A stretch of DNA of 64,000 nucleotides from Halichondria panicea (lineage: Eukaryota > Porifera > Demospongiae > Suberitida > Halichondriidae): the NCBI RefSeq assembly GCF_963675165.1, contig NC_087377.1, positions 6,403,122 through 6,467,121 on the forward strand. The letters are read 5' to 3'. Position numbers and translations under genes: made by a program. Below are positions 42,801 to 49,381 of the stretch, piece by piece; within the stretch, counting starts at the first letter, position 1, and each line of letters begins with the position of its first letter. A model generated the notes under the pieces. It searched no databases and was not told the origin of the DNA. It worked only from the letters and a program-made list of their open reading frames with translations.

Positions 42801-45056
42801 ACACTACTTACATCTTGCATAGTTTTGCAATAGATTGTCTTCGGTTGGGATATCATCTGGTAAAGGTTGCCGGGATTCAATTGCCACTGAGATACTATAC
42901 GGTGTCAGCAACAGAGTCACAGGATTGGCCAGGCGAACGTTCTTGTTAATTGTTGCAACGATGAAACCATCATCTTCCGCACCACTGTAGTCATTCTCAT
43001 TCAGCTCGAACGTGACAACTATATTATTAAGAATGCAGATAAACAAAATGCAAAAAATCCAGTAAGAAAACCTACCAGTTCGATCTTGAATGGCAACAGT
43101 GATAGTGTTCACAAAAAAGCCAGGTGGAGACGCTCCAATAGGCTGAAGCTCCAGCCCAAAAGTTTCATCAGATTCTTGAGCAATATTGTCAAAATTGAGA
43201 GAAATGGAGATGACTGCAGGAGCACCAACTCGTGCAATGTAAGTGTTTCTGAGTAACCGGTAGTCACTTTGAGGGGCTGGAAGACAACCAAACAAAGATG
43301 TCAATCACCAACTACAAAAATACCAAAAAGCTTACTTGCAGTCCCTCCAACTTCAGTGATACGTCCTCTAATTAATGCAGATGTGCCACCCCCTTCCTTT
43401 CTGTATCCAATTTGTATATTGTAAAGCTGAGTTCTTTCTGGTGCTTCAAAGAGATCCTCCAGAAAACCATAAACTAACACATCACATTGATGAATATTGA
43501 ACCATAGAATATACGTATCATACGCATCATAAAATTAATCTTTAATGATCATCATACGTAGTGAACATACCGACACACTGTACACATTGTCCAGAGAGAC
43601 TATACGACAGTGCTGGGGTATTGACACAGCACTCTCTAGTTTCAATCTCCTCTGTTCCAATATCTCGCAGTGCAACAGTCTCACCAGCACAGGTAGCACT
43701 GACATAGCAGCCATTGAGGATGACAGGATCTACGAATTGATTGAAACAATGTTGCTTATTAGCAAACTGCTTAATTGCTGTGCCAGTGCCATCTGTTCGT
43801 ACAAACATGTTAATTTTGTGTTGACTACCGTAAATTTAGCAGATCAAATAACTATTTTACTGCACGGCTGCTCAAATTAAAAACATTTCACGCATTGCAG
43901 ATAGAGGTCAACGAATAAGTCACAGTATCAGAAGTAATTAAAACACTGATTCCATGTTCTCATGCCACCATTGAGTCAATTATCCACGAATTTTTTGAAC
44001 ATTGATTTTGACGCAAAAAAAAAAGTTGGAAGCAGCTCTGAACAGTGGCAGTAAAATGAATAGTAGTTAGGATACCACCAAAAAAAACCATTAACATCTG
44101 TTGTGGTATCATATCTGTTGCAGCACAGGCTAGTATGGGTTCTGCTTACATAATTCACTCACCAAGAAGTTGTGGAGGACAGAAATCTGGACTAGGAGAC
44201 TGTTCAGAAAAAGACCGGGTAATAAGGATCACATTATAGTTGAAACATAATATCTTACCAGATCTAGTCCTCGCAGTTGAGTATGGAATATAGAAAACAC
44301 TCTCGTGACAGAGAACCTATAAAAACATACGGACTTAGTTTACTTAGCATCCTTTATATTCGATCCTACCAAAAAGTGACACCAATAGGTGTTGGTGGAG
44401 CAACCCAGTCGAAGCACACTTCAGTTTTATCGGATCTATCCGTGTGTGTCACTCCCTGGTGTTAATAAATTAATTATTGTGGTAAGAACTATGATTTCAT
44501 GAGCTCACTGCAATAGGACAGTCCCACTGTTGAACAGTGGAAGTAGGCAGATTGATAAACTCTCCAACACTGATTTGCTCAGGAGACACTGAGAACTCAG
44601 TAGTGGACTCCCGAGGCTGGACAACAAATCCTCTGAACTGAGCCCCAGCACTTGCTCTCAGGCAAACTATGGAACGATAGAGGTAGTGTCATTATCACAT
44701 AGAGCTATGTACATCCTATAGCTACATGCATGCGTGCTGTTAAAGTATTAACAATCCCAATGAGACCATGCTGGAGAATAAAATAGTTTACGTCTGTGCA
44801 CAGCTCCACATCTGTAGAAGTTTTCTTGTCCTGCTAGCACCTGGCCACTATCAATGGAATCAACAATCAGGCTGAATTCACAAGAAGCAGGTAGGCACGG
44901 CTGTGCTACATTCTCGAGATGTTGTGGAGTCAAGTCACTGCACACACTTGGATATAAATCTAAATTTGTTGGAGCACCATCAGGTAGGCCTGAAACTAGG
45001 TTAATGCTATAGCTGCTTAGCAGAGCAGCTGAAACGAATAGCAAACAAATCACCAT
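1..45056 (-). CDS. Giant Reeler / Calx-beta / Ig-array protein gene (5' end complete, 3' end beyond window)
   Basis: I join 107 exons into one minus-strand model running from a signal-peptide start at 45,056 off the left edge, about 7.8 thousand residues without a stop. Order: signal peptide, Reeler, then three modules (from 43.7, 34.7 and 9.2 kb), each made of a cysteine exon, three Calx-beta-like domains and Ig-like exons mixed with a two-exon beta-sandwich domain. Every exon border after the Reeler region is phase 1 and has GT/AG sites, so the Ig exons ending at 35,448 and 9,979 splice in frame to the next cysteine exons. No second signal peptide, polyA site or terminal stop was found between modules. 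That supports one gene, but three tandem genes with missed first exons remain possible. Proteins of this build are extracellular or cell-surface adhesion or recognition molecules; the exact role is unknown. Confidence 0.6.
1240..1613 (-). CDS. Two-exon beta-sandwich domain, module C (second)
   Basis: Exons 1,452-1,613 and 1,240-1,362, same lengths and phases as the other copies. Confidence 0.7.
1763..3063 (-). CDS. Four Ig-like exons, module C
   Basis: Exons 2,794-3,063, 2,426-2,701, 2,102-2,356 and 1,763-2,032, phase 1-1. The first three repeat at 602-871, 234-509 and 1-164. The exon at 1,763 is of the read-through type (hydrophobic run after the donor). Confidence 0.8.
3432..3805 (-). CDS. 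Two-exon beta-sandwich domain, module C (first)
   Basis: Exons 3,644-3,805 and 3,432-3,554. One change (ATDQADG instead of ATDPADG) separates it from the copy 2,192 bases to the left. Confidence 0.7.
3839..5977. repeat. Dispersed duplicate of 40,209-42,347
   Basis: All features keep a constant offset of 36,370 bases across introns as well as exons, with only scattered substitutions. The right border falls inside a Calx-beta exon near 5,970. Confidence 0.88.
3955..5613 (-). CDS. Five Ig-like exons, module C
   Basis: Exons 5,347-5,613, 5,012-5,287, 4,631-4,906, 4,292-4,567 and 3,955-4,239. Adding exactly 36,370 to each coordinate gives the module A exons, so no length change separates the two blocks. 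Same cysteine-free Ig cores. Confidence 0.8.
5666..8999 (-). CDS. Calx-beta-like exons, module C
   Basis: Exons at 8,859-8,999, 8,590-8,796, 7,356-7,565, 6,148-6,375 and 5,666-6,094, phase 1-1, matching module B almost base for base. The exception is the last exon, which is a mosaic: its 5' part follows module B (30,544-30,972), and from about position 5,970 leftward it follows module A (42,036-42,464). Confidence 0.75.
6376..7355. other. Module C intron, repeat-derived
   Basis: Carries a dispersed repeat ending in a CA tract (7,262) and CTCGAGGCATAATAAC. No exon seen. Matches 31,971-32,804. Confidence 0.55.
7647..7678. repeat. Perfect 15-base palindrome with 2-base spacer
   Basis: TATACTTTGCATGCA, CA, then the reverse complement. 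Conserved with changes at about 33,099-33,129 in the duplicate. Confidence 0.8.
8508..8542. repeat. GC-rich hairpin in a module C intron
   Basis: CCAGGCCGC-T-CCTC pairs with GAGG-GCGGCCTGG around an eight-base loop. The same hairpin is at 33,984-34,018. It stands out in AT-rich intron DNA. Confidence 0.7.
9058..9216 (-). CDS. Cysteine-rich exon, module C
   Basis: A 53-codon phase 1-1 exon, nearly identical to 34,537-34,695, with the same RECCVNTEALSY core. It opens the third Calx-beta block. Confidence 0.7.
   Translation of the reverse strand: MLALSVGVFLTTNVLVTLLGWELRVQKRLREESAVSIQRHYHTQHRTNALIV
9217..9978. other. Intron before the module C cysteine exon
   Basis: Contains a relative of the 54,780 repeat. 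I searched for a signal peptide exon that would start a separate gene and found none. The matching intron in module B is 34,696-35,447. Confidence 0.5.
9979..10926 (-). CDS. Three Ig-like exons after the tandem array
   Basis: Exons 10,657-10,926, 10,322-10,600 and 9,979-10,248, phase 1-1. They match the last three Ig exons of module A (36,122, 35,787 and 35,448). The final one again carries the unpaired F-strand cysteine (GGYSCVVSN). Its donor GTAAGT leads across a 760-base intron to the module C cysteine exon. Confidence 0.78.
10996..17305 (-). CDS. Fifteen exons of tandem copy 1
   Basis: In transcription order: Ig 17,036-17,305; beta-sandwich 16,725-16,886 and 16,513-16,635; Ig 15,875-16,144, 15,507-15,782 and 15,159-15,437; follistatin-like 13,483-13,557; Ig 13,159-13,434; mini-Ig 12,994-13,083; follistatin-like 12,821-12,895; Ig 12,467-12,742; beta-sandwich 12,156-12,317 and 11,948-12,070; Ig 11,310-11,579 and 10,996-11,250. 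The Ig at 12,467 differs from its sister copies in the E-strand region (NTSNLQI instead of NSSTLQI), a small sign of amino-acid divergence. Confidence 0.75.
13558..15158. other. Long intron of the 6.38 kb unit (also 19,937-21,540 and 26,319-27,919)
   Basis: About 1.6 kb without a supported exon, nearly identical in all three copies. It ends in a CA repeat just before the next Ig exon and shares CATTGTAGTGTTTTGTGGCTT-type sequence with introns near 6,570 and 32,020. Confidence 0.6.
17375..23687 (-). CDS. Fifteen exons of tandem copy 2
   Basis: In transcription order: Ig 23,418-23,687; beta-sandwich 23,107-23,268 and 22,895-23,017; Ig 22,257-22,526, 21,889-22,164 and 21,541-21,819; follistatin-like 19,862-19,936; Ig 19,538-19,813; mini-Ig 19,373-19,462; follistatin-like 19,200-19,274; Ig 18,846-19,121; beta-sandwich 18,535-18,696 and 18,327-18,449; Ig 17,689-17,958 and 17,375-17,629. 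Every exon has the same length as in copies 1 and 3. The unit totals 2,982 coding bases (994 codons), so a whole unit can be added or removed in frame. Confidence 0.75.
23757..24340 (-). CDS. Two Ig-like exons closing tandem copy 3
   Basis: Exons 24,071-24,340 and 23,757-24,011, separated by a 59-base intron, among the shortest here. Phase 1-1. Confidence 0.8.
24709..25078 (-). CDS. Two-exon beta-sandwich domain, tandem copy 3 (second)
   Basis: Exons 24,917-25,078 and 24,709-24,831. The intron between them lacks a four-base ATTA present in the first domain of the same unit, which distinguishes the two sub-types. Confidence 0.7.
25228..26318 (-). CDS. Follistatin-like and Ig exons with a mini-Ig exon, tandem copy 3
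   Basis: In order: follistatin-like exon 26,244-26,318 (25 codons, AACAVVDCVFGHEC), Ig 25,920-26,195, mini-Ig 25,755-25,844 (30 codons), follistatin-like exon 25,582-25,656 (DPCAAFDCALGYEC), Ig 25,228-25,503. The C-DC-FG-EC pattern resembles the N-terminal half of follistatin or Kazal modules. The introns between each follistatin-like exon and the next Ig exon are 48 and 78 bases, both divisible by three and open in frame, so each pair may also be read as one exon of 133 or 143 codons. Ig 25,228 has an extra cysteine in strand C (RRLCYQWFGP). Confidence 0.6.
27920..28905 (-). CDS. Three Ig-like exons, tandem copy 3
   Basis: Exons 28,636-28,905, 28,268-28,543 and 27,920-28,198, phase 1-1. They are, in order, the ESVGVEQGG, PAIDVQPS and PENVDVERGG sub-types. 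In the first, a one-base change at the acceptor turns the split codon from alanine to glycine. A 1.6 kb intron follows. Confidence 0.8.
29274..29647 (-). CDS. Two-exon beta-sandwich domain, tandem copy 3 (first)
   Basis: Exons 29,486-29,647 and 29,274-29,396, same lengths and phases as the module A copy at 39,812-40,177. Confidence 0.7.
29797..30066 (-). CDS. Ig-like exon, tandem copy 3
   Basis: A 90-codon phase 1-1 exon (PAIDVQPSDVNAEAGG to AATLSIG). Past its donor the frame stays open for a hydrophobic run and a stop, as in eight sister positions (see findings). The normal splice leads to the beta-sandwich exons. Confidence 0.8.
30140..30394 (-). CDS. Ig-like exon following module B Calx-beta domains
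   Basis: An 85-codon phase 1-1 exon of the PENVDVE sub-type with GEGLSYQWFGPGG and DVGDYRVRITT. It is the first Ig domain after the Calx-beta block and sits at the right border of the 6.38 kb tandem array; homology to the other copies stops just beyond its acceptor. Confidence 0.8.
30544..34478 (-). CDS. Six exons encoding three Calx-beta-like domains, module B
   Basis: Exons at 34,338-34,478, 34,066-34,269, 32,805-33,014, 31,026-31,253 and 30,544-30,972 are phase 1-1 and match module A domain by domain (with the cysteine exon they make six). Typical Calx-beta features are FELEENDYSASERTGF, DEFDEADEEVFI and CIIQDDDG. The donor of the 31,026 exon is GTTTGT, weaker than its neighbours. Introns here are long (1.0-1.6 kb) and hold repeats. 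One codon is missing in the 34,066 exon compared with 8,590-8,796. Confidence 0.75.
31406..31970. mobile_element. CA-tract element inserted in a module B intron
   Basis: Compared with the otherwise matching module C intron near 6,515, this block is extra, so module C shows the empty site. Ends carry TGCCTCGGTG and its reverse complement. Confidence 0.75.
34537..34695 (-). CDS. Cysteine-rich exon, module B
   Basis: A 53-codon phase 1-1 exon homologous to the one at 43,571, with GCFLDYQCSGDT, RECCVNTEALSY and CFDCI. It lies about 750 bases from the preceding Ig exon. It is nearly identical to 9,058-9,216. Confidence 0.7.
   Translation of the reverse strand: MLALSVGVFLTTNVLVTLLGWELRVQKRLREESAVSIQRHYHTQHRTNALIV
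35448..39433 (-). CDS. Twelve consecutive Ig-like exons, module A
   Basis: Exons at 39,164-39,433, 38,799-39,071, 38,475-38,729, 38,136-38,405, 37,801-38,079, 37,462-37,734, 37,128-37,406, 36,789-37,061, 36,455-36,733, 36,122-36,391, 35,787-36,065 and 35,448-35,717. All are phase 1-1, separated by introns of roughly 60-90 bases. Two sub-types largely alternate: one beginning PAIDVQPSDVN and ending NSAGSV-SDAATLSIG, the other beginning PVI-TQPENV and ending DSD-VSLSVG. This suggests growth by doubling of Ig pairs. The last exon has one cysteine in the F strand (GGYSCVVSN) without a B-strand partner. NSS and NAT sequons recur. Confidence 0.8.
39812..40177 (-). CDS. Two-exon beta-sandwich domain (FN3/Ig-like, family uncertain), module A
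   Basis: Exons 40,016-40,177 (54 codons) and 39,812-39,934 (41 codons) form one domain. The first half has LILNCSAEFLAESQQVSVSC and a later C-SFND-S-C pattern; the second half reads GSQTIVISATDPADGAGF. The codon split across the intron makes a cysteine. The strand pattern suggests a beta sandwich, but I cannot name the family. Nine copies occur in the window, always between Ig exons. Confidence 0.7.
40325..41983 (-). CDS. Five Ig-like exons, module A
   Basis: Exons at 41,717-41,983, 41,382-41,657, 41,001-41,276, 40,662-40,937 and 40,325-40,609, one Ig domain per exon, phase 1-1. Each has the core (S/T)YQW(F/Y)G, IEGS, a DAGNY-type F strand and a closing TIGE at the donor. The usual Ig cysteines in strands B and F are replaced by other residues. 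The acceptor of the 40,325 exon is ambiguous between two nearby AGs six bases apart, both in frame. The whole stretch is repeated almost base for base at 3,955-5,613. Confidence 0.8.
42036..43473 (-). CDS. Five exons encoding three Calx-beta-like domains, module A
   Basis: Exons at 43,336-43,473, 43,076-43,276, 42,812-43,018, 42,513-42,758 and 42,036-42,464, all phase 1-1. The first two make one domain (VYGFLEDLFEAPERTQLY to TITVAIQDRTG). The next two make a typical Calx-beta unit, with FELNENDYSGAEDDGF, the acidic DEADEEVFI stretch and the closing CIIQDNDG. The last exon is a third unit (ASYTFIEPQ to FTLYPDNITESLEAF). Calx-beta domains bind calcium through acidic loops and are abundant in sponge aggregation factors and other adhesion proteins; calcium binding here is inferred from family. 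Confidence 0.75.
43571..43729 (-). CDS. Cysteine-rich exon, module A
   Basis: A 53-codon phase 1-1 exon with a C..C...ECCVNT...C..C pattern and the strings GCYVSATCAGET, RECCVNTPALSY and CVQCV. The same exon recurs at 34,537 and 9,058, always directly before the first Calx-beta exon, so it marks module starts. I do not recognise a named family. Confidence 0.7.
44163..44666 (-). CDS. Exons 2-5: rest of Reeler domain and linker
   Basis: Four exons at 44,509-44,666, 44,370-44,455, 44,259-44,316 and 44,163-44,199 join with phases 1-0, 0-2, 2-0 and 0-1. Each length fits its phases exactly, which is strong support for the joins. The product carries Reeler hallmarks: GAQFRGFVVQPRE, then WDCPIAVTHTD, then EVCFDWVAPP and GVTFWFSVTRVFSIFH. 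Reeler domains are extracellular and occur in reelin, spondins and some immune proteins. A short linker DFCPPQLLG leads into the first cysteine-rich exon. Confidence 0.65.
44792..45056 (-). CDS. Exon 1: signal peptide and start of Reeler domain
   Basis: The chosen start is the second in-frame ATG (45,056). It gives a hydrophobic leader beginning MVICLLFVSAALLSS, a good signal peptide; the upstream ATG at 45,089 would put eleven charged or polar residues before it. After the leader comes a cysteine-containing segment (VCSDL, PCLPASCEF, YRCGAVH) of the type seen at the N-terminus of Reeler domains. The exon ends in phase 1 at a GTAAAC donor. Confidence 0.7.
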
Positions 45057-45259
45057 TTCTTGTATTTCACATAGCTCAAGCGAAAACAAGTTAGATCTAG
45101 AAGTGTAGATAAACTCTGGTATGATCGATAATTCAATGTGCTCAGCAAATTGATGATTCTACTGCACATGCGCAGACATCTGCTGGAACCACCCGTACCA
45201 GATGCATGTGCTTTTCAAGGTGGCCACATCATCTTCTCCTCCTTGTCCAGATTGAAAAG
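45057..45259. promoter_or_regulatory. Short divergent promoter between the Ig-array gene and TMEM147
   Basis: The two start codons point away from each other and are 203 bases apart, so both promoters must lie here or overlap. An NRF-1-like motif TGCACATGCGCA sits at 45,163-45,174. No clear TATA box was seen. Divergent promoter is inferred from spacing. Confidence 0.5.
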
Positions 45260-45336
45260 ATGACTCTTTTCCATTTCGTGAATTGTATTGGAGCTGCCTA
45301 CGCTCCCTACTTCATCACCTATCGATTTTGTGGACT
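45260..45336 (+). CDS. TMEM147: TMEM147 exon 1
   Basis: Starts at the first ATG after the shared promoter; 25 codons plus two bases, donor GTAAGT. Encodes the first membrane segment. Confidence 0.9.
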
Positions 45337-48300
45337 GTAAGTAAGCTTAACAATCCAGTCAAAATGTTAGTCTCAGTATTGATTTCTTGTTGTACAGATC
45401 CGAGTACAGCTCTTTCTGGAAGTGTGTGCGAGCTGGCACAGCTTACATTGTCACTCAGCTTGTGAAGGTAAGGTCTAAACCTGCGGTGTGACCACACGTA
45501 CACGTACATGTAGGGAAAAAAGAAGTGTTTGGAAGTGGTGTGACCATTCACATTTTATTACACGTGAAGCCATCCTAAATGTCCTTTGGGTAAACTCACT
45601 CAACATATGAAAGTTGTTTTTCGAGACATCACCTCTCCAGCAATTGTGACATACCCATTCAGTCAGCCATTGTGAAATGACAAAGCATCTCTTAAACTAC
45701 TATTTTAGGTGTTCAACATTAGCGAACTTAGTAGCCATGCAGGTACATATCTTTAAATAGAATTGGGCTGCCCCTAAAATGAGGAAGTCTTTAACTCATT
45801 TGAAATATTTGATTTTATTACATTGGCTACAGCTCTTATCAATAGTCATGAAACTTCTTCGAGCATCTGAGAAAGCTGTCATGTCGCAAATTAAAATGTT
45901 GTGTATCGCACACACAGCTTTTATTCGAGGCCTGTACAATTAAAATCGCGACGTTTAATCAAGGAAATAAGTTAAACGCATAACTAAATTTGGCCAAAAC
46001 ACGTAATTAATTTTTATGCTTGCATGATTTATTTCTAGCGCCTACGGTACAGCCCCTAAATATTGTTTTCTCCTCGCAGATGCTGATACTTGCTACCCTC
46101 TTCCCATTGAATGCTGCTGAAGAACATGGCAACCCTGTTTTAGGAGTACGTTCCTCTTCCTTAGTAACCAGGAGAATATGTTCCTTTTGTGGAATTGTTG
46201 GTCTTTATAATAAGCATTCAACTTACAGTGTAGTTCTATCTTTCACTGTGAACTAAAACTAACGTCTTTTTGCGAAACATCTCTGAATATAACTTTGGGG
46301 ACACACAGTTTCTTCTTATAGAGGTGGCGTATGTTGAGGCAGGGAGAGTTTTAACCAGGGGGCGAAGTTTAGCATTTCACTGAGCACATGTCACGTAGGA
46401 TATGCAAAGGCCCCCTATTACATTTGTGGCCTGTCCATGACCTATATTATTATGGCCTCTCTTAATTGAGGTATGCCTGTTATAAAGTGGGATTCTGCTA
46501 TACATAGTGCCTGCATCAAAAGTTCATCAAACAGCTGTGTTGTCTTCGTCTGTGTACGTTTGTTCTCTTATTTTTCCCAGGAAGCTCTCAAGTCGACAGT
46601 GGATCTGTTGGACATGCTTGGAATGTACTTGGTGATCACCAGACTACTGGGAAGGTCAGAGCAGAAGGTTCTAGTGACAGCTGTGGGTAAGTTGAGAAGA
46701 CTCACATTGTCTTGTTATAGTTATTGTAAACTACATTAGAATTTATAGCAATTAGCCTCTGAGGCTGAGGGTTGTATACCCATGCACTGGAATGAAATGC
46801 TTGCTATGTAAGCTACCTCATCTTAGATACAACTAGCTACCAGCTCAAAAACGAACGACAAGCTTGCATGCATATGACCCACCCATCTACTTGTCCATGT
46901 TCAGTGAGCCCCACCCTTTTATCCTGCTTTCCTTGTGTTTAGCATGCCCTTGCCAACGTGGTGTCTAGCGAGCACTGCCCTTTTGTGAAGTACTAACATC
47001 TTTTAAAAATCAGTGCGCCTTCAAGGCAAGGGTTTATGGTAGTTAAACCCCACCCATGCAGTTGCTACTCTAAGTTGGGTATATACCGTATAACTCATCA
47101 AATTAAAGTTTTCCGATGTCATTGCTGTAGTAGCCGCCACGCCTGAGACGCCAAATTAAAAATCCAAATGACTTGTTCGCCAAATATAATACCCACTAAA
47201 TGTTCCAGTTATACGATACGTCACAATCCAGGCTAGCTATAATAATTATACCTTAATTATGGTGCACCGTATTACTTGAATATTTTGCTGGTGAAGAACC
47301 TTTACGAATGAGCCAAATCAGCAGAAAAATTGACCCTCACTATAATTGCGTTTCTGGCAAGGATCATATGACAGTGTATATGTATACCGTATATGCTCGA
47401 TCAGAGGCCGCTCTTGTATAAAGGCCGCACTCAAATAGTAGCCTCCCTTGCTAGCAAAATGAAACATTTAGTAGGCGCTCTCAAATAGTAGCCTCAGTGA
47501 ACTTTGACTCTAGCATTTCTGCACGTGGCAGCCAAAAAAATTATTACTAGCAGCTAGCTACATGTACGTACGTAGCTACAAGTAGCAGCTTGTTAGTGCT
47601 TCACAAAGACTTTCTCATGGCAGAGTTCAAGTTTATGCAGGTGAAAACAACTTTTGATGACAAACTAAATTATCTGGAGCTAATAAACGCCGCTCTTGAA
47701 CAGTGGCCTCTCTTGAATTGTAGCCTCCTCTTCCAGCAAAATGAAACATTTAGTAGCCGCGGCTCCTGATCAAGCATATACGGTAGTTACTGGTAATTAC
47801 ACAATTACCAGTAACTAGCGAATTGATCAAAGTTCGCATAATTTTTTTTTATGTTTGATGCTTGCAAAGCATTCTAGTAATACGATATCCACTTTCTAAT
47901 TGGTTCTCCTTAGCATGCTTCTCAGCTAGATTTTTTCGGGGAATCAACTAATTTTGTTTTTGATTATCCATGACCTTCATTGTATTCTGTTTGTGGTGGT
48001 GGTGGTGGTGGTGGTGGTGGTGGTACTGACGGGGTTAAGTATTCAGTTGTAACTTGTAGAATATCGCTATAGAATTGTTCATCAAAAGAACACATTTCCT
48101 TTGTTCAACAGTGATGTGCGTTTCAACACCTTCCTCTATACTATTCATATAATAATCAGCTTCCAGTATCTCATAACTAGAGCACTTCCAGTGCTAAACT
48201 CTGGCCTGAGGTTCGATCTACATGTATTATGGCTTTTGAGAGCAATATTGCTACTGCAACAGTTATTTGTGTATATTTAGCCAACGTGCAAGTTAAATTT

Positions 48301-49333
48301 CTTGACTTGCTCACTTTTATTCAACCATGAAGCCTTTATAATACTATTGAAGTTAATGACTTGTTGTATGTTAAGGCTATAATTGTATCCATGCTGTATA
48401 AATGCATCTTTTAAGCGCAGTCAGGTGTGCAGACTCAGAATATACCGACAGGCCACCGTATAACCGGCAGCTGCCTGCGTGAATATGTGACGTACATGTA
48501 TCTGCATACTTGCATTATTTTACTGTACAGTCATGTTATTGTATATAACATGTAGCCATTGCTAGCTGGCACCCAATGTTTCTCTGGTTGTGAACTAGAT
48601 ATCGCTCTTTTACAGGCTGGGGCACTGCTGAGATGGTGATGACCAAGGTGTTGCCACTGTGGGTGGGAGCAAGAGGGGTGGAGTTTGAATGGACAAACTT
48701 GCAGAGTGCACTTGATTCCAACCTCAATCTGGTAAGTGCTGTGTACTAGCTATGATATTATCTACAGTCTACTTTGAAAGGTTATTGTGCAATGATCGAG
48801 TCTCAAACGTTTGAGTTCTAACTCGTGACAGATCTTGCACCATTACAATTATGAAAGCACCGCGGCTGCTGATGCCTCGGTGGAGGTTCCGGCCAAAGCT
48901 ACATAACATAAAGCTACTATACACACATTATAATAATATCATGATGAACATTTTTGCATAATTAATGTGCTGCATGCAAAGGGAAACTCGAAGAGTGGGT
49001 AATGATCGACCACGATTGTTGTTAAAAACAATCGATGCCAAAAATTTTAAGTCTAAAATTGATGGGTGCATCAGCAGAGCCTTGTAGCTCTCTTCTCACT
49101 CTTGCAGCTACCAATAGCTAGCGTTCTAGTGCAGAGCTAACTACTAAGTGGAGTAGCAACACTCGGTGAACAAGTTTGCTACGCACTCTTCTGAAAAGGC
49201 TGCAATGGCATTCCAAATAAGTAAAACTAGGCATTATTTTGCAAATCCACAAATTAAAATCCAAGAAAACATGACTAGAAGCCTATAGAAACTCTTACTT
49301 GCACTTCAATGATCCTTGAGCAGCTGTAGCAGT

Positions 49334-49381
<48 letters not shown>

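Larger units (their letters stand above)
46741..48615. other. TMEM147 intron 4, MITE-rich
   Basis: No coding signal. It holds a MITE inside a MITE (47,265-47,885) and a GGT triplet repeat. Confidence 0.6.

Noticed and set aside
43976..44158. Small minus-strand open frame in the intron near 44.1 kb
   Set aside because: No fitting splice phases with the Reeler exons, and low-complexity A-rich sequence in the middle.
49335..49377. Histidine-threonine or cysteine-valine runs from the CA tract
   Set aside because: Simple repeat inside an intronic mobile element, not a protein.
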